Origin: Chaetoceros tenuissimus
Lineage: Eukaryota > Bacillariophyta > Thalassiosirophyceae > Chaetocerotales > Chaetocerotaceae
Direction of reading: 5' to 3'
Assembly: GCA_021927905.1 (NCBI GenBank)
Contig: BLLK01000045.1
Span: forward strand, 1,426,001 to 1,490,000
Length of the DNA stretch: 64,000 nt
The translations under genes and the position numbers were made by a program. Of the stretch, positions 52,922 to 63,587 are shown piece after piece. The notes under the pieces were generated by a model. It saw only the letters and a list, made by a program, of their open reading frames with translations, had not been told where the DNA came from and did not search any database. Every line of letters begins with the position of its first letter. Positions within the stretch are counted from its first letter, which is position 1.

Positions 52922-54019
52922 ATGAGTATAGTGACCACTTCACTGCTTCTGATAGTGGTACTGCTGACGTTGGATCTCGCAGAAGCATTCGTTATCATTC
53001 GCGCAAGCCAACCTCAAAAGCATCAAAAGATACAACAGAAAAGACATGGTGTCAAGAACAGCAGTACAAGAATATTTGCATCGCAAGAAGTCTCTGTGGA
53101 AACCTATCAACATAAACGCTGGAAATTGACGTACCTTTACAAAGAAGCTGCTCCTGGGCGTGAAAATGATTGCCCAATTATACTGGTTCATCCTGTTGGC
53201 ATAGGTTTGTCATCTTGGTTTTATGAAAAACTGATGAAAGACTTTGATGACAACCCACCAATATATGCACCAGATTTAATAGGATGTGGTCTTGTGCATG
53301 GTGCAGACCCTTGGATTCCTGAAGAAGAGGGATTATTCTTTCCTCTAAGTTGGGTTGAAGGGGTTGAGACATTGATGAACGATGTAGTTCGAAGTAAACA
53401 AAGTGATAACAAGTCTTTATTTGACAATATTGTGGGGAAGCAAACACCAAAGGGTTCAATAGTATTAGCACAAGGTGGTCTTTTTCCTGTGGGTGTGATG
53501 CTTGCCGCAAGGAATCCATTGGCAGTATCATCTCTGATTCTGACCTCGCCGCCAATTTATGAAGATATGATCACAGAAGTTCCTTCAGAGAAACTCAAAC
53601 AAAACTATGATTTCCTCCGTTCACCAATCTTAGGGAATTTGGCATTTAAGATATTGGAGTCTAGGGCATTGATTAAATTTTTCTCAAACCTATTTCTGTT
53701 TCAAGGTGAATGCGATAATGATTGGCTGGATGAGACAATGAAAGAAAGTAAAGAAAAATTTGCAAGGACTCCAGTACAAGCTTTTAACGCTGGTCTATTG
53801 CAACATAGAAGTTTCGAAAAAGAATTGTCCCAAATCGTCCAACCTACTTTGATCGTATCCGGAACAGGAGACAAACGTACTGTAGATCGAAAACCCTATC
53901 GGCAAGTTATCGAAAAGTGTGAATTGAAAACTGTGGGAGGAGTAAATGTTTTGCCATATGAAAATAGAGAAGAAATCATTTCTATTTTAAAGTCGGTAGG
54001 AGAGAGTCTGGAGGAATGA
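52922..54019 (+). CDS. Plastid-routed alpha/beta-hydrolase-fold protein lacking the catalytic Ser
   Basis: Single exon, 365 aa, ATG at 52922. The leader MSIVTTSLLLIVVLLTLDLAEA precedes Phe23 (FVIIRAS), the diatom plastid pattern. The fold is recognisable: CPIILVHPVGIGLSSWFYEKL (HP-G oxyanion strand), PPIYAPDLIGCG, then the elbow VLAQGGLFPVGVMLAARNP, a cap region, PTLIVSGTGDKRTVD (acid loop) and a C-terminal strand-helix. At the elbow, where G-x-S-x-G is expected, the sequence is A-Q-G-G-L, so the nucleophilic Ser is absent. The 'HP(V/I)G(I/V)GLS' opening resembles a cyanobacterial/plastid branch of the fold. It may be non-catalytic or use another mechanism. Confidence 0.75.
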   Translation: MSIVTTSLLLIVVLLTLDLAEAFVIIRASQPQKHQKIQQKRHGVKNSSTRIFASQEVSVETYQHKRWKLTYLYKEAAPGRENDCPIILVHPVGIGLSSWFYEKLMKDFDDNPPIYAPDLIGCGLVHGADPWIPEEEGLFFPLSWVEGVETLMNDVVRSKQSDNKSLFDNIVGKQTPKGSIVLAQGGLFPVGVMLAARNPLAVSSLILTSPPIYEDMITEVPSEKLKQNYDFLRSPILGNLAFKILESRALIKFFSNLFLFQGECDNDWLDETMKESKEKFARTPVQAFNAGLLQHRSFEKELSQIVQPTLIVSGTGDKRTVDRKPYRQVIEKCELKTVGGVNVLPYENREEIISILKSVGESLEE

Positions 54020-54131
54020 AAAATAGAAATATGATGTAAATTAATCCTGGATAGTAAAAAGAATGAAATTATTTATATCCCCAACTCCAGCATGAACACG
54101 TAAAGATGACACATTTCTGAATACAATGACA

Positions 54132-54221
54132 GAGCGTGTTTTTTCCTACTGTCATCAAGACTCTTTTGAATTACAGTTTGACTGAATGATTGAAATGAAG
54201 ACTTACGGAGCGTGTTTTTCC
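54132..54221. promoter_or_regulatory. Direct repeat GAGCGTGTTTTT(T)CC upstream of the AP2 gene
   Basis: GAGCGTGTTTTTTCC at 54132-54146 and GAGCGTGTTTTTCC at 54208-54221 lie 76 bp apart, about 110-200 bp before the AP2-protein ATG. A repeated 14-bp word in a short promoter suggests a factor-binding site. The rest of 54020-54331 shows no gene. Confidence 0.35.
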
Positions 54222-54331
54222 GTCCAACCTTTTTGTGATAGTTATTTTTCCAGTGATATATTTTGACTGAGTTGTATCATTTTTCATACTTGCACTCAAT
54301 CATCTTACTTTTTCTGATAAAAGGTATAACA

Positions 54332-55501
54332 ATGGACGGAAAACGCAATCAAATAAAAGAAGAACATTTTATGGAAGCACGTGAACCAGACGAGTCAACA
54401 GTCACACATGAAGTACTACCAATGGACTATAGTTATAGTGAAAGGGTTGATGATCAAGACAACTTCATCCTACCAAGAAATTTATTCCTTGATTTTGAGA
54501 TAGAGCAACAGGAAGAAACATTAAGAGATACTCACTTCGCGGGCCCTGAAGATCACGACTATTTTGTCTACCGCAAGCGCGATGCAAAGAGCGAGACATA
54601 TAGAAAGCTTGGTTTTGATGGAAATACAACCTCGAAGTCATTTAGACATTTTCCTCATAAAAAGCGAGAATTCAAGAACGACACGAGGAGAAGACCTGAA
54701 ACTACTGCAGATGGGGAACGAAGTCAAGTAGTGAAAAGGAAAGAGAGCTTGAGGAAATACATAGGTGTTTCTTATGTAAAGCGCACTATGGAGTACAAGT
54801 CACAGATCCACGGAGCTCTTGGGGTTATTTGTTCTTTGGGACAATTCAAGTTACAAGTGGACGCTGCCAAAGCATATGACAAAGCAGCAATTCTTCTAAA
54901 GAGGGAAGGTTGTAAACTTAACTTTCTAAATTTCAGTGAGTACATGACTCTGAGAGATCAGGAGATTCAAGATTTTTACACCAAAACATATTCGCCTATC
55001 CAGAGAGAGTCCATTCCTATTGTCTCATTTCGCAAGACTTCAGCTCCTAATTTCATGACTACTTTTGCTTTAAAGACAAAACTTGGGTTGCATCGGACAG
55101 TGACTATGGCGAGTCGTACCTCCAAAAGAAGATCCTCATCAGAAATATGTTGCAAGCATAGCACAGATTTGGATGTTATTCCTTCAGAGATGAAGAGGGT
55201 AAGGATTGCCTTGAACGATACCAAGCAGACTGACGCATCCAGATGCAAAAGTAGACCAGCTGCTGAAGAAAGATTTGCTTCAGTATCAGAAGAGGTGGCA
55301 AAGAAAGACAAAAGCAATCACAATGATGTCAAGGAAGACCTCATGCAGCTTGAAATGAAGAAAGAGAAACTCCTCAGAGGAATCAAGGAAGAAATGGATG
55401 AAAGGATGAAAGAATTTCTTTGGAAAGATCTAGAAGACATACAGCGCAGAATTGAAAGAAGGAGGGATTGGATCGACAATCATTTCAATAAGGAGGCTTG
55501 A
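54332..55501 (+). CDS. AP2/ERF-domain protein
   Basis: Single exon, 389 aa, from the ATG at 54332; the frame is open further upstream but has no ATG there. Residues about 142-200 form an AP2 domain: RKYIGVSYVKRTMEYKSQIH (strands 1-2), GVICSLGQFKLQVDAAKAYDKAAILL with the conserved 'AA-AYD-AA' helix, and CKLNFLN ('KLNF'). AP2 domains bind DNA. The Trp/Arg-rich strand-1 residues of plant ERFs are mostly replaced (YVKRTMEYK), so the target differs from the plant GCC box. Residues about 335-389 are a charged coiled coil (KKEKLLRGIKEEMDERMKEF), a likely dimerisation part. Diatoms have lineage-specific AP2 proteins; this one's targets are unknown. Confidence 0.8.
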   Translation: MDGKRNQIKEEHFMEAREPDESTVTHEVLPMDYSYSERVDDQDNFILPRNLFLDFEIEQQEETLRDTHFAGPEDHDYFVYRKRDAKSETYRKLGFDGNTTSKSFRHFPHKKREFKNDTRRRPETTADGERSQVVKRKESLRKYIGVSYVKRTMEYKSQIHGALGVICSLGQFKLQVDAAKAYDKAAILLKREGCKLNFLNFSEYMTLRDQEIQDFYTKTYSPIQRESIPIVSFRKTSAPNFMTTFALKTKLGLHRTVTMASRTSKRRSSSEICCKHSTDLDVIPSEMKRVRIALNDTKQTDASRCKSRPAAEERFASVSEEVAKKDKSNHNDVKEDLMQLEMKKEKLLRGIKEEMDERMKEFLWKDLEDIQRRIERRRDWIDNHFNKEA

Positions 55502-57080
55502 TGAAGCAAAGTCTTTATTTAATTTTGTCCCCTTTCCAAAAGATATCCAGGAGTCCTCGGCCATGTATTAGGCATTTCTATATCTTACAATGTAAGCTAA
55601 ACATACCAATTTTTATCTCTATGGTATCAACTTAGGATTATTTCAGCCGTAAAGGAGAACACCAGTTATAAGTTAGAGACTCTAGAGTTCAATCTTTTTC
55701 ATTAGGTCAGACACGAAAATGAAGCTTTTAAGCTACTGTAATAACATCGTGTAGTCCGCACCAAGGGATGAGTTTCAACTTTTCTTTCTACGCAGTTGTA
55801 TTATGATATTACTGATATGTATGAAAAACAAGATAAGATAGAGAAGGAAAATGTGGAGAAACACTTGCCAATCCCAATTTTTAATTTCACAATTATAATA
55901 CCAAGACTATTACTGGACAGTCACTTAATCGGATCTGTCGTCGGCCACATGTAGGCATATTTGATAGGTTTCTGTTGTATTGATATGGTGTTGGATATTT
56001 ATCACTTGAGATTTTGAGTTGAATACGACCTTTGAGTGGTCAATTCATCTTTTGTATCCCTGCTACTAGGGATGACGATGATCCAACTTAATTTCGAAGG
56101 TTTATTGATTATCTGTATCATCGAGTATTTCATATTCTGAATCTGAAGATATTCATAAATCACACGGAGATCCACATCCATCGATACCCTTCTGAAAGAC
56201 ATACCAAAGGAAAGAGCAGTATGTGTAGCAGGTAGATCGTAAATGCGAGCATATAAACATCTTTATTTGTGGATGGATCATCTGGTCTCGAAATGAATCG
56301 GAAAGGATCAAAGGAGGAGAATTCACACCAGACTTTGGAAAGGAGTTATTAATTGTAAGCAGAAAGAATGCATCCTTCTGCACAGAACTTCTACAAGAGT
56401 TACATTCGTTATTGATTTCATTTCCAATTGTATACACAAGATAAAATCATGCCATTGGTAATAAGGCATTAACTGCTACTTATTTGAATAGTGGAAAGAC
56501 ACAGATGCCGATTTAATTCAAGAAGAATGGATCAGACTTCACCTAATAAGCAACACACGATCTTTTCATCAAGCTAGGTTCCTTTTCATTCGATCTCTTT
56601 TGGCTTTCTCAAGAAGCAAGTATAACCCTCTACTCGAGGAGCTGCAGCACTTTTGACACTAGCTCATCTCAGTGCAAGTCCAAACAGTGAGAATTTAATC
56701 CTTTGCCACAAGACGAGGACTTATAGGTAACCGTAATCTTAATTATCTTTTTTTTTTACATACAAGGAGCTAAACTTCAATTTGCACTGGACTATACACA
56801 CTGGACTATACCTATGCACTGACGTAAAACCTGCAATGCTGGTGCACTTGCTCTCTAAGAAAGGACCCACCCTCGCTTCAAAGTTATCTTCACTAAATGG
56901 CAAAGATTTCCGACTCACAAAGTCATGGCGGAATGACAACTACAAGATTACTTCCATCAAATTAGAATGCTATATTTCAATGGACAAATTTTTCAATAAT
57001 GTAAAAATACTATAAAGGTTACAATGAGATGGAAGATTAGTGGAGGAATAGTACTAAGTTTGACCCACTCTTTCATCTGT
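55502..57080. other. 1.6-kb stretch without a supported gene
   Basis: The longest gene-free stretch in the window, between convergent ends of the AP2 and bZIP genes. Small frames on the minus strand at about 55990-56440 (up to 94 codons, in two frames) look weakly coding-like and may be a decayed gene, but I recognise nothing in them. A 13-14 bp word (CACTGGACTATAC) is duplicated in tandem near 56786-56812. Confidence 0.45.
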
Positions 57081-59508
57081 CTAGTAAAAGACTAAGCCTT
57101 CGCCAATATCCCAGTCACCAACATCATCAAAAAGGTCACTTTCAAGTTTATTCGATGACTCTACCAAAAAGTCCAAATCATCCATCTGAACAAAGTTGTC
57201 TAAATCAAATTCTGAACTTCCTTGTTGATTAGCAGGATGTAAAGCTCCCAACACTGGGGCACTGATGACACTGGTCATAGCATTTGGAGTTTGCTGTGAT
57301 GTCACATTTCTTGGAAGAAAGGACGATGTTACTGGTTCTGGTTCAATAGGAGCCTGACTCAAAGGTGAGATACCTTTCATGGAGCTAATGGGTACAGGTT
57401 CAGGGATAGGTATGGTATAACTTTGTTGTACAGGGGTCTGTTGCTGTGTATGCGCAACTGGAATGACAGATGACACAATAGGATTTGGTTCAAATTGTGA
57501 AACTATTACATCGGCAACTGGTTCCTGGTGTGCTTGTGCCACGAAATGTACATTCATCGGTTGTTGATACATGGTAGTGCTTGGTTGTAATACTTGTACT
57601 TGTTTTGCAACTTCTCTCTTCAAACGATGTTTTGGAATGAGATCAGTAACCTCTCCCAGAACATTCAAAACATGTCTAGAACATGCATTTTGTGCACTTT
57701 CTGGTGGTATAGTTGGCATCGTGTTCAAAGCACTTCCGGAAGTAGACTTCTTCATGCAACCTCCACCATCTTGTAGATCAACTTCAGATGACATTCTCTT
57801 CAAAGCTCCACTTGATCCAGACTTGGTCATTTTGCCTTTCTTTGGTTCTTCAGAAGACGCTAATGGTTCAAATGCAGGTCTTCTCGTTAGCTTTTGCAAT
57901 ATTTGGGGACTGAGAGCTTTGCTCGTGGACGAAGGATATGAGCTGGCCACTTTCGACAGACGATCGTTGATTATGTACAAGTTCGACGCATCATGTCGCT
58001 GCGGGGAAATTTGCATTCCACCCTGTTCCTTCACTCTATTGGAAATTATCTTCTGCAACTTTTGCATATCAGTCATTTTCTTCTTCTTTAGCCATATCAG
58101 GAATTTCACCTTTTGAGTAGGTGAGAGTACACTCATCAAGGACTTCTGTCTTTTACCTATCGCTTGCGATAGATTGACAATAGAATCGTGAGCAGAACTA
58201 AGCACATGTTCAGAGGCAGCACACGAATGGCGATGGATCCACGAATCTTGATTAGAATTGTTCTCCTTTTGAAATTGGCGAATTCTTTCCTCTTGATCAT
58301 ATGATAGAGCAATTTCATTACAAAAAAGGGGCCACATTCCATTTGCAGCTGTAACACGAGTATGTCCAGCACTTCGGAGCTAAATTAATGTGTGAGACAA
58401 GGTGCATGTTACCAGAATGAAATATATATTTGGATTTCTTCCTTACCTTTTCACCAATTCTAGCTGCGCTTAATCTTTCACTGGCTGCTCTACCACCTCG
58501 GAAGAAGACATCATTTTGCAGAGTAAGCCACATGACAAATCTAATATGAAAAGGTGTAGCCAAACTTCTTAAATATTCTCTACCAAAGGTTGTTGCAGTC
58601 TGTAGTTCTGTACTGGTTTTGGATAAAATGCCGTCTGCACCTAGCATTTGCAGTCTTTGCTGAAGACGCTCAAGTGGATACGACCCTTCAGCGATATCTA
58701 CTGATTTCTCATCAAGTTCACTAAGTACTGAATTTCTCATTGCATCAATTTCCTTCAGAGCACTAAAGACATGATCTCTCCGACCTTGATCCATATCTTC
58801 ACTCAATTTATTCACGCTTCTTTCTAAATCTTCCAAATATTGTTTTCTTCTCTTACGAGATAGCCTAGCTGATTCTCTATTACGTTCTAGCCGTTTTTGC
58901 TTGCGATCGGAAGGTTCCTCTACTGAACTACTACGATCCTTCCCATATTGTATATTAGATCCAACACGATCTGGTTGTAAATGTTCAAAACTCAGTTTTT
59001 GGTAATTGTTGGTCGTCTCATTTAACTGGAAAGAAAAAGATCTCTGATCTCTTCCTCTTACATTCACAGTGCTAGCTGTAGCTCCAGGTGCTTTACTCAT
59101 AACTACTGCTGAAGGCTGAACTTTTGGATTTTGAACATTATGCCTGATACCTCCTTTTGGTGCGATAGGTGCAACAATTGTCGCACTGATCGTCTGGTCA
59201 GTTTGAGGTACAGGGTTCAGAGTAGGTGTGACTACTGCATTCCCATGCTGCACATTATTCACAGCCACAGATGATCCAATAGGATCTGGTACATAATATT
59301 GCGAATTTGAAATGGGGTTATGTGTTGGTTCCCTAGGTTTTGGTACCACTTGCATTGGCTCTGGCGATGGAGACTGAGAGAAAGACATGTGTGAAACCGA
59401 TGAATCTGATGTGTGACCCTCTTGCTCAGGCATAGCAGCTTTGAATGCATTCGCATTCATTACAGCACTGGAAGCTTGCGGTTCTATCTTCACTTTAGAA
59501 GGAGACAT
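57081..59508 (-). CDS. bZIP transcription factor
   Basis: Two exons on the minus strand, 58447-59508 and 57081-58379, give 786 aa. The bZIP basic region lies at about 202-222 (RKQKRLERNRESARLSRKRR), with the invariant N-x7-R spacing (N210...R218), followed by a short leucine zipper (KQYLEDLERSVNKLSEDM). Residues 1-200 are Ser/Pro/Gln-rich with many SP sites. After the zipper is a helical region to about 350 with FGREYLRSLATPFHIRFVMWL. The second exon carries another helical segment (KVKFLIWLKKKKMTDMQKLQ) and a Gln/Pro-rich, finally acidic tail (SSEFDLDNFVQMDDLDFLVE) that looks like an activation domain. No LOV or PAS domain is seen, so it is not an aureochrome. The FV/FLIW-x-WL helices are a diatom bZIP feature I cannot name. 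Confidence 0.9.
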
Positions 59509-60091
59509 TAGCTAAGATAAGTATTAGCTTTGGTGAAATGTTTCTAACTAGTATTAATTACATCCATTAGGTTCCCTCTTTATCTTTCCTCCTCTCCCTA
59601 TTGGTCACAAGGAAGAAATTGGGAAATGGGAAAGGATTCTTCCGAAACTAACGCATGCGTAAGTACGAGAAGAGAATGTTCAAGAACAAACTGGAGAACT
59701 GAAAAGCTGCTACTTCAACACGGCCAGCTGTTGACATCCTTTTATTTAACGCAAAAGGCCTTGACACGTTCCCCTTTCCAGAGGTTATAAACCTATTGGT
59801 CAAACTATCCGCGTTGACCTAGTAGTTTTTGAAACATACCTTTTTAGCTCATTTTTCCTCGAAATGGCCTAATGCAATCGTCACATACGTGTTCGCTTTC
59901 AGTGAGTGATGAGAGAGGCTTCCCGAAGCCAAACGAATAATCAGCCATCATCATCAGCAGATCTCTGCGTTGTTTTGTATGAAGCGCTGACCAGTTCACG
60001 CAATTGATTGACCAAATTCACTTTGTGTTTTTCATTCGCACATTCCTACAAACATATAATATATACAAACGACACATACCAAATAGACAAA
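59509..60091. other. Divergent promoter region
   Basis: About 580 bp between the bZIP gene (minus) and Psb29/THF1 (plus). No gene is seen. Plausible promoter sequence for both, without a site I can name confidently. Confidence 0.45.
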
Positions 60092-61330
60092 ATGAAGTAC
60101 TCCGCATTTATCGCCGCATTGACTATTGCATCTACCTCTGCATTTACTGCTCCTTCCGCATTTCACAGAAATACTGCTTTGAATGGACTAGCTGATGATG
60201 ACATCGAGAGTGCAATCGCAAGATCTGTGAGTCATTTTTGTTGAAGAAACAATGGATTGTTTGTAGCAATGGAAAGATATACGGAGATTGTATCTGCAAA
60301 GAAAGTGATCTAATATTGGATTCTTTGAAAAGATATTCCTATGAAAAAGATTTTCTTTGTGATCATACCATGATGGAATGTTGATTGATGCTTTCTTTAC
60401 ATCTTGCTAACCCTTCCTATTTTCTATCAACAGGCTGAATACCAACCAGGTGCTGCACAACATCCATTTGCAGAGCGTTTCCGTCATCTCAAGGGAACTC
60501 AAGTTAAAACTGTGGGAGAAGCATTTGCTGAATTCACCAAAATCCTTGGAACACCAATCAACGCACTTTACAAAAACATGATGACTGATATTGTTGGAAC
60601 CACACACCTTACTGTTGTAAATGCAAGATTTGCTCGCGACCCTGTATGGTCTCTTGGTATGATTACTTCTCTTGAACTTCTTCTCAAGAACTACCCAGAG
60701 GCAGATACTGCAGAGCGTGTTGTATCTGCTTTGTTTGAATGTGTTGGCTTGGACGAGGCTGAAGTCAGAGCAGAGGCTGCTTCTTTGAAGGAATGGGCAG
60801 CTGGAAAATCGAAGGAAGATATTGCTGCTGCACTCAAGGGAGAAGGAGATGGACCAATTGTTGCTCCGGCAAAGGCTGCAAAGGAAGACGAATACTGGAT
60901 GTACTCTAGATTCTTCGGAATTGGTCTTGTTGCATTGATGGACGGATGTGGTGTTGAAATGAATGCTGACGATGTATATCCTGTAATGGAGGACTGGATG
61001 GGTAACGCACTCGGAAAATCCCACTTCACAGCATGCGTAAGTTTTTTCTTTTCATCTTTGATAAATTTCTTTACCTGAGAAAACGAGCAACTCAAACTTA
61101 CTCATCACTGCCTTTGTTCCATCAATACACAACAGTCTGATAGTGATACTTACTTCAAGATTAAGGGAAAGCTAGACATGATGGAGACAATGATGAAAGA
61201 AATCGAAATTCGTGAGAAGAAGCGTATGGCACAAAGATTGGAAGAGAAGGCAGAAGCTGCTCTTCGTAAGGCAGAAAGAGACGCAGAAATGGCTAAGGAA
61301 ATTGAGAATGAAAAAGCAGCAAGCTCATAA
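60092..61330 (+). CDS. THF1: Psb29/THF1 (thylakoid formation 1) homologue, plastid-targeted
   Basis: Three exons, 60092-60226, 60434-61036 and 61136-61330, give 310 aa. The leader ends STSA then Phe (FTAPSAF), the ASAFAP pattern. The core matches Psb29/THF1 in order: [34 protein letters not shown] ('TV..AF...Y..PI..+Y..+..+++VE.HL'), [41 protein letters not shown], then [17 protein letters not shown] ('YSR+FAIGLY.LL'). The third exon adds a charged coiled coil of about 50 residues ending [10 protein letters not shown]. In cyanobacteria and plants the protein acts in photosystem II repair and thylakoid biogenesis. It is probably stromal or thylakoid-associated here. Confidence 0.88.
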
Positions 61331-61582
61331 TTTTTCGATATCATGTAGATATCTATGTTTATAATAGCTCTATTTTACTCTATCTTTATCGGATTGTATT
61401 AAAATTGCTTATCTGTGAATTTTCACATTGCGAAAAGGATGATGAGAACACAGCGGAATAAGGTCAAAATCAGCTGTAACTTTGCAAGAAATTTTTCAAA
61501 AGTATCTGTAAAACTGAAACAATAAATAGTATTTCTTCCATCTCCCATCTGCTTGCGTCATTGTCATGACTATGAACTGTAA

Positions 61583-61592
61583 ATGACGTCAT
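61583..61592. promoter_or_regulatory. Perfect CRE-type palindrome ATGACGTCAT
   Basis: The 10-bp palindrome ATGACGTCAT (core TGACGTCA, the full CRE) lies 271 bp before the ATG of the plastid coiled-coil gene at 61863 and 250 bp after the Psb29/THF1 stop. Diatom CO2/cAMP-responsive elements use TGACGT half-sites bound by bZIP factors. Function here is inference. The rest of 61331-61862 has no gene. Confidence 0.42.
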
Positions 61593-61862
61593 ACTCCTTA
61601 CCTAAGTGGATAACTTGGCGTCAGTCCATTCGAATTTCTCAGACATCAACTGATGTTAGTACACGTACTTCGTACTTCCTAGGTACTCCAGTGCTTTCCT
61701 TCTTGTCTTCACATACAATATACAATAAATTCAACTTAGAATCTGAGGAAAGCATCACCAGGAGAATATCTAGAAGCTCCATTTATCACTCGAAAGCAAA
61801 AGGAATCTAGTTCGATACGCAATACGCCCAATTTTGTCCATTCAGAAATTATTTTGAACACG

Positions 61863-62411
61863 ATGCCATCAGTCAGATTCAGCCAACTTGCTTGCATTTT
61901 TGCAACATTACTAAATGTAACTTCCGCTTTTGTTTCACCGTCTATAAATAAGTACCAAACTTTGCAATCAAATATAATTCAATCATCAACATCACTCCAG
62001 GCATCCGTTGATGATGATATCAGTAGGCAACTTGCAAAAGCAAAGGAGATATTGGAAAAAGCGAAGGCGAAGGTAGCACAGGATGAAGCCGCATCAAAAG
62101 AAAGCCAAGAGAAAAAGAAGGAGGAGAAAGCAGCAAAAGAAAGAGACGAACTCATCAAGAGTAAAAACGAAGAAACTGGACTATCCACATTTGATGGAGA
62201 CCTCATGGCTGCACTTTCGGAAGAAGAAGAATGGGAACTGAAGGATATGTTCGATGTCTTTGAGAATGAACTTGAGGAGAGTGATGCTTCCAAGCAGCTC
62301 GCAGAAAGAGATGTAGCAGCTTCTATTTTGAATCTTCGATTGAGTATGAAAAATGAAGATTATAGGAAGATATTTGACAACAGAAACCGCTTCATTGGCG
62401 AGGATAATTAG
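61863..62411 (+). CDS. Small plastid-targeted coiled-coil protein
   Basis: Single exon, 182 aa, ATG at 61863. Signal peptide ending NVTSA then Phe (FVSPS), the plastid pattern; a Ser/Gln-rich transit part to about residue 48. Residues about 50-105 are a strongly charged coiled coil (AKAKEILEKAKAKVAQDEA ... EKKKEEKAAKERDEL). The C-terminal part starts with a conserved-looking FDGDLMAALSEEEEWELKDM and ends in helices (SILNLRLSMKNEDYRKIF). It follows Psb29/THF1 on the same strand with its own promoter. The family is not recognised. Confidence 0.72.
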   Translation: MPSVRFSQLACIFATLLNVTSAFVSPSINKYQTLQSNIIQSSTSLQASVDDDISRQLAKAKEILEKAKAKVAQDEAASKESQEKKKEEKAAKERDELIKSKNEETGLSTFDGDLMAALSEEEEWELKDMFDVFENELEESDASKQLAERDVAASILNLRLSMKNEDYRKIFDNRNRFIGEDN

Positions 62412-62530
62412 GTGAATGATTGACTTCATACAGAACAAGTTAAAATAGTAAACTCAATGTAGGCATTATATACCAATATTATTCATTTCATTACATTTCA
62501 TGTTGTTACAATTACTATATTGAAGATTCA

Positions 62531-63185
62531 CTATTTCGAAGAAGTTGTTTTTTCTACGACAACTTCTGATAAAGGTACTTCAACTGGCTCTTCAGGAATT
62601 TGGAAAGGTAGTAGAGCTGAAGCGTATTCATCCATTCTCCTCGCCATTTCTATATCCTGGATATTTTCAAAAAATACATTTTAGTGCATGCCTGTACTCT
62701 CGATGTGTATCTTTCCAGGTTTGTAATCCAATATTATAAAACGTACCTTTGAAGATATGCCACCAGTGTCGTGAGTAGTCAATTTTACTTCTACAACATT
62801 GTAAACATTGAACCACTCTGGATGATGATCAATCTAATTTGTATAAAAAAATGCGTGAGATAGTGCTTCCGCTTCCAGCACTTTTTCAAAAACTCCTGGA
62901 ATTTAAATGCTTTCCTACCTTTTCTGCAAGAAGTGCAGTTCTTTGCATAAATGAAAAAGCTTGGTTAAAATCTGCAAAATGAAATGTTTTCTGGATTCCT
63001 TCTCTACCATCTTCCATCTTTAAATTTGATAGTATTTGTTAGAGATGAATATATTATACATGTATATGGATATTCATTTACAATAATCATCGTACCTTCT
63101 CCCAGGGAAAAGGGCCCTGACATAGATTCACTAAAGCATTCTTTTGACAGCCGGTTAAAGTTGAGCTTTGCTTTCTGCCAGTCAT
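62531..63185 (-). CDS. PCBD: Pterin-4a-carbinolamine dehydratase (PCD/DCoH)
   Basis: Four small exons on the minus strand, 63096-63185, 62919-63017, 62747-62833 and 62531-62656, all in phase 0 with GT-AG introns, give 133 aa. The family core is unmistakable: [18 protein letters not shown] with ALLAEK, then [12 protein letters not shown] with [12 protein letters not shown] and [12 protein letters not shown]. The two His of DHHPEW and the His of THD are the catalytic set. The enzyme dehydrates 4a-hydroxytetrahydrobiopterin made by aromatic amino-acid hydroxylases, and acts in pterin recycling. The start ATG at 63185 ([10 protein letters not shown]) was fixed by the phase of exon 1. No targeting peptide is obvious, so it is probably cytosolic. 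The last 35 residues form an acidic extension. Confidence 0.92.
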
Positions 63186-63587
63186 CTTCACTGCGGAACA
63201 TATTCTTGACACGTTCATTGTAAACGTATTCATTGTAATTATTAGTCTCTTTTATTACGAACTATGTAAACATGTCAATCAATTATTTTTCACCTTTGCT
63301 CATCATTCAAAATGAGAAACGAGACATCAAAAACAGTGTTTTTCTATCCTTTCCTTCTCTTTCTCTTACGGAAAGGCCTGACGTTCATTGTCAATATTGA
63401 GTGGATGTGCGAGCAGATATCTTCCCATCAAATAATCTATCTAATGTGAGACTTTGAAATAACTTGCTTTCAATACCATAGTTTGCAAACTATTATTCAA
63501 GGTGAACTATATTGTGCATATTAAAGCTAGAAATATTATATAGTTTTTTTAGGGAAGATATGCAACTGTAATTTATTTCTAAAAAAA
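63186..63587. other. Divergent promoter region
   Basis: About 400 bp between the starts of the PCD gene (minus) and the next plus-strand gene. AT-rich; no gene seen. Confidence 0.45.

Noticed and set aside
57081-59508. Aureochrome (bZIP-LOV) identity for the bZIP gene
   Set aside because: No LOV core (the GRNCRFLQG type of motif) follows the zipper.
63004-63201. 65-codon minus-strand frame at the PCD locus as a separate gene
   Set aside because: It is the wrong frame over PCD exon 1 and intron 1. The adjacent frame joins the other three exons into a complete PCD protein.
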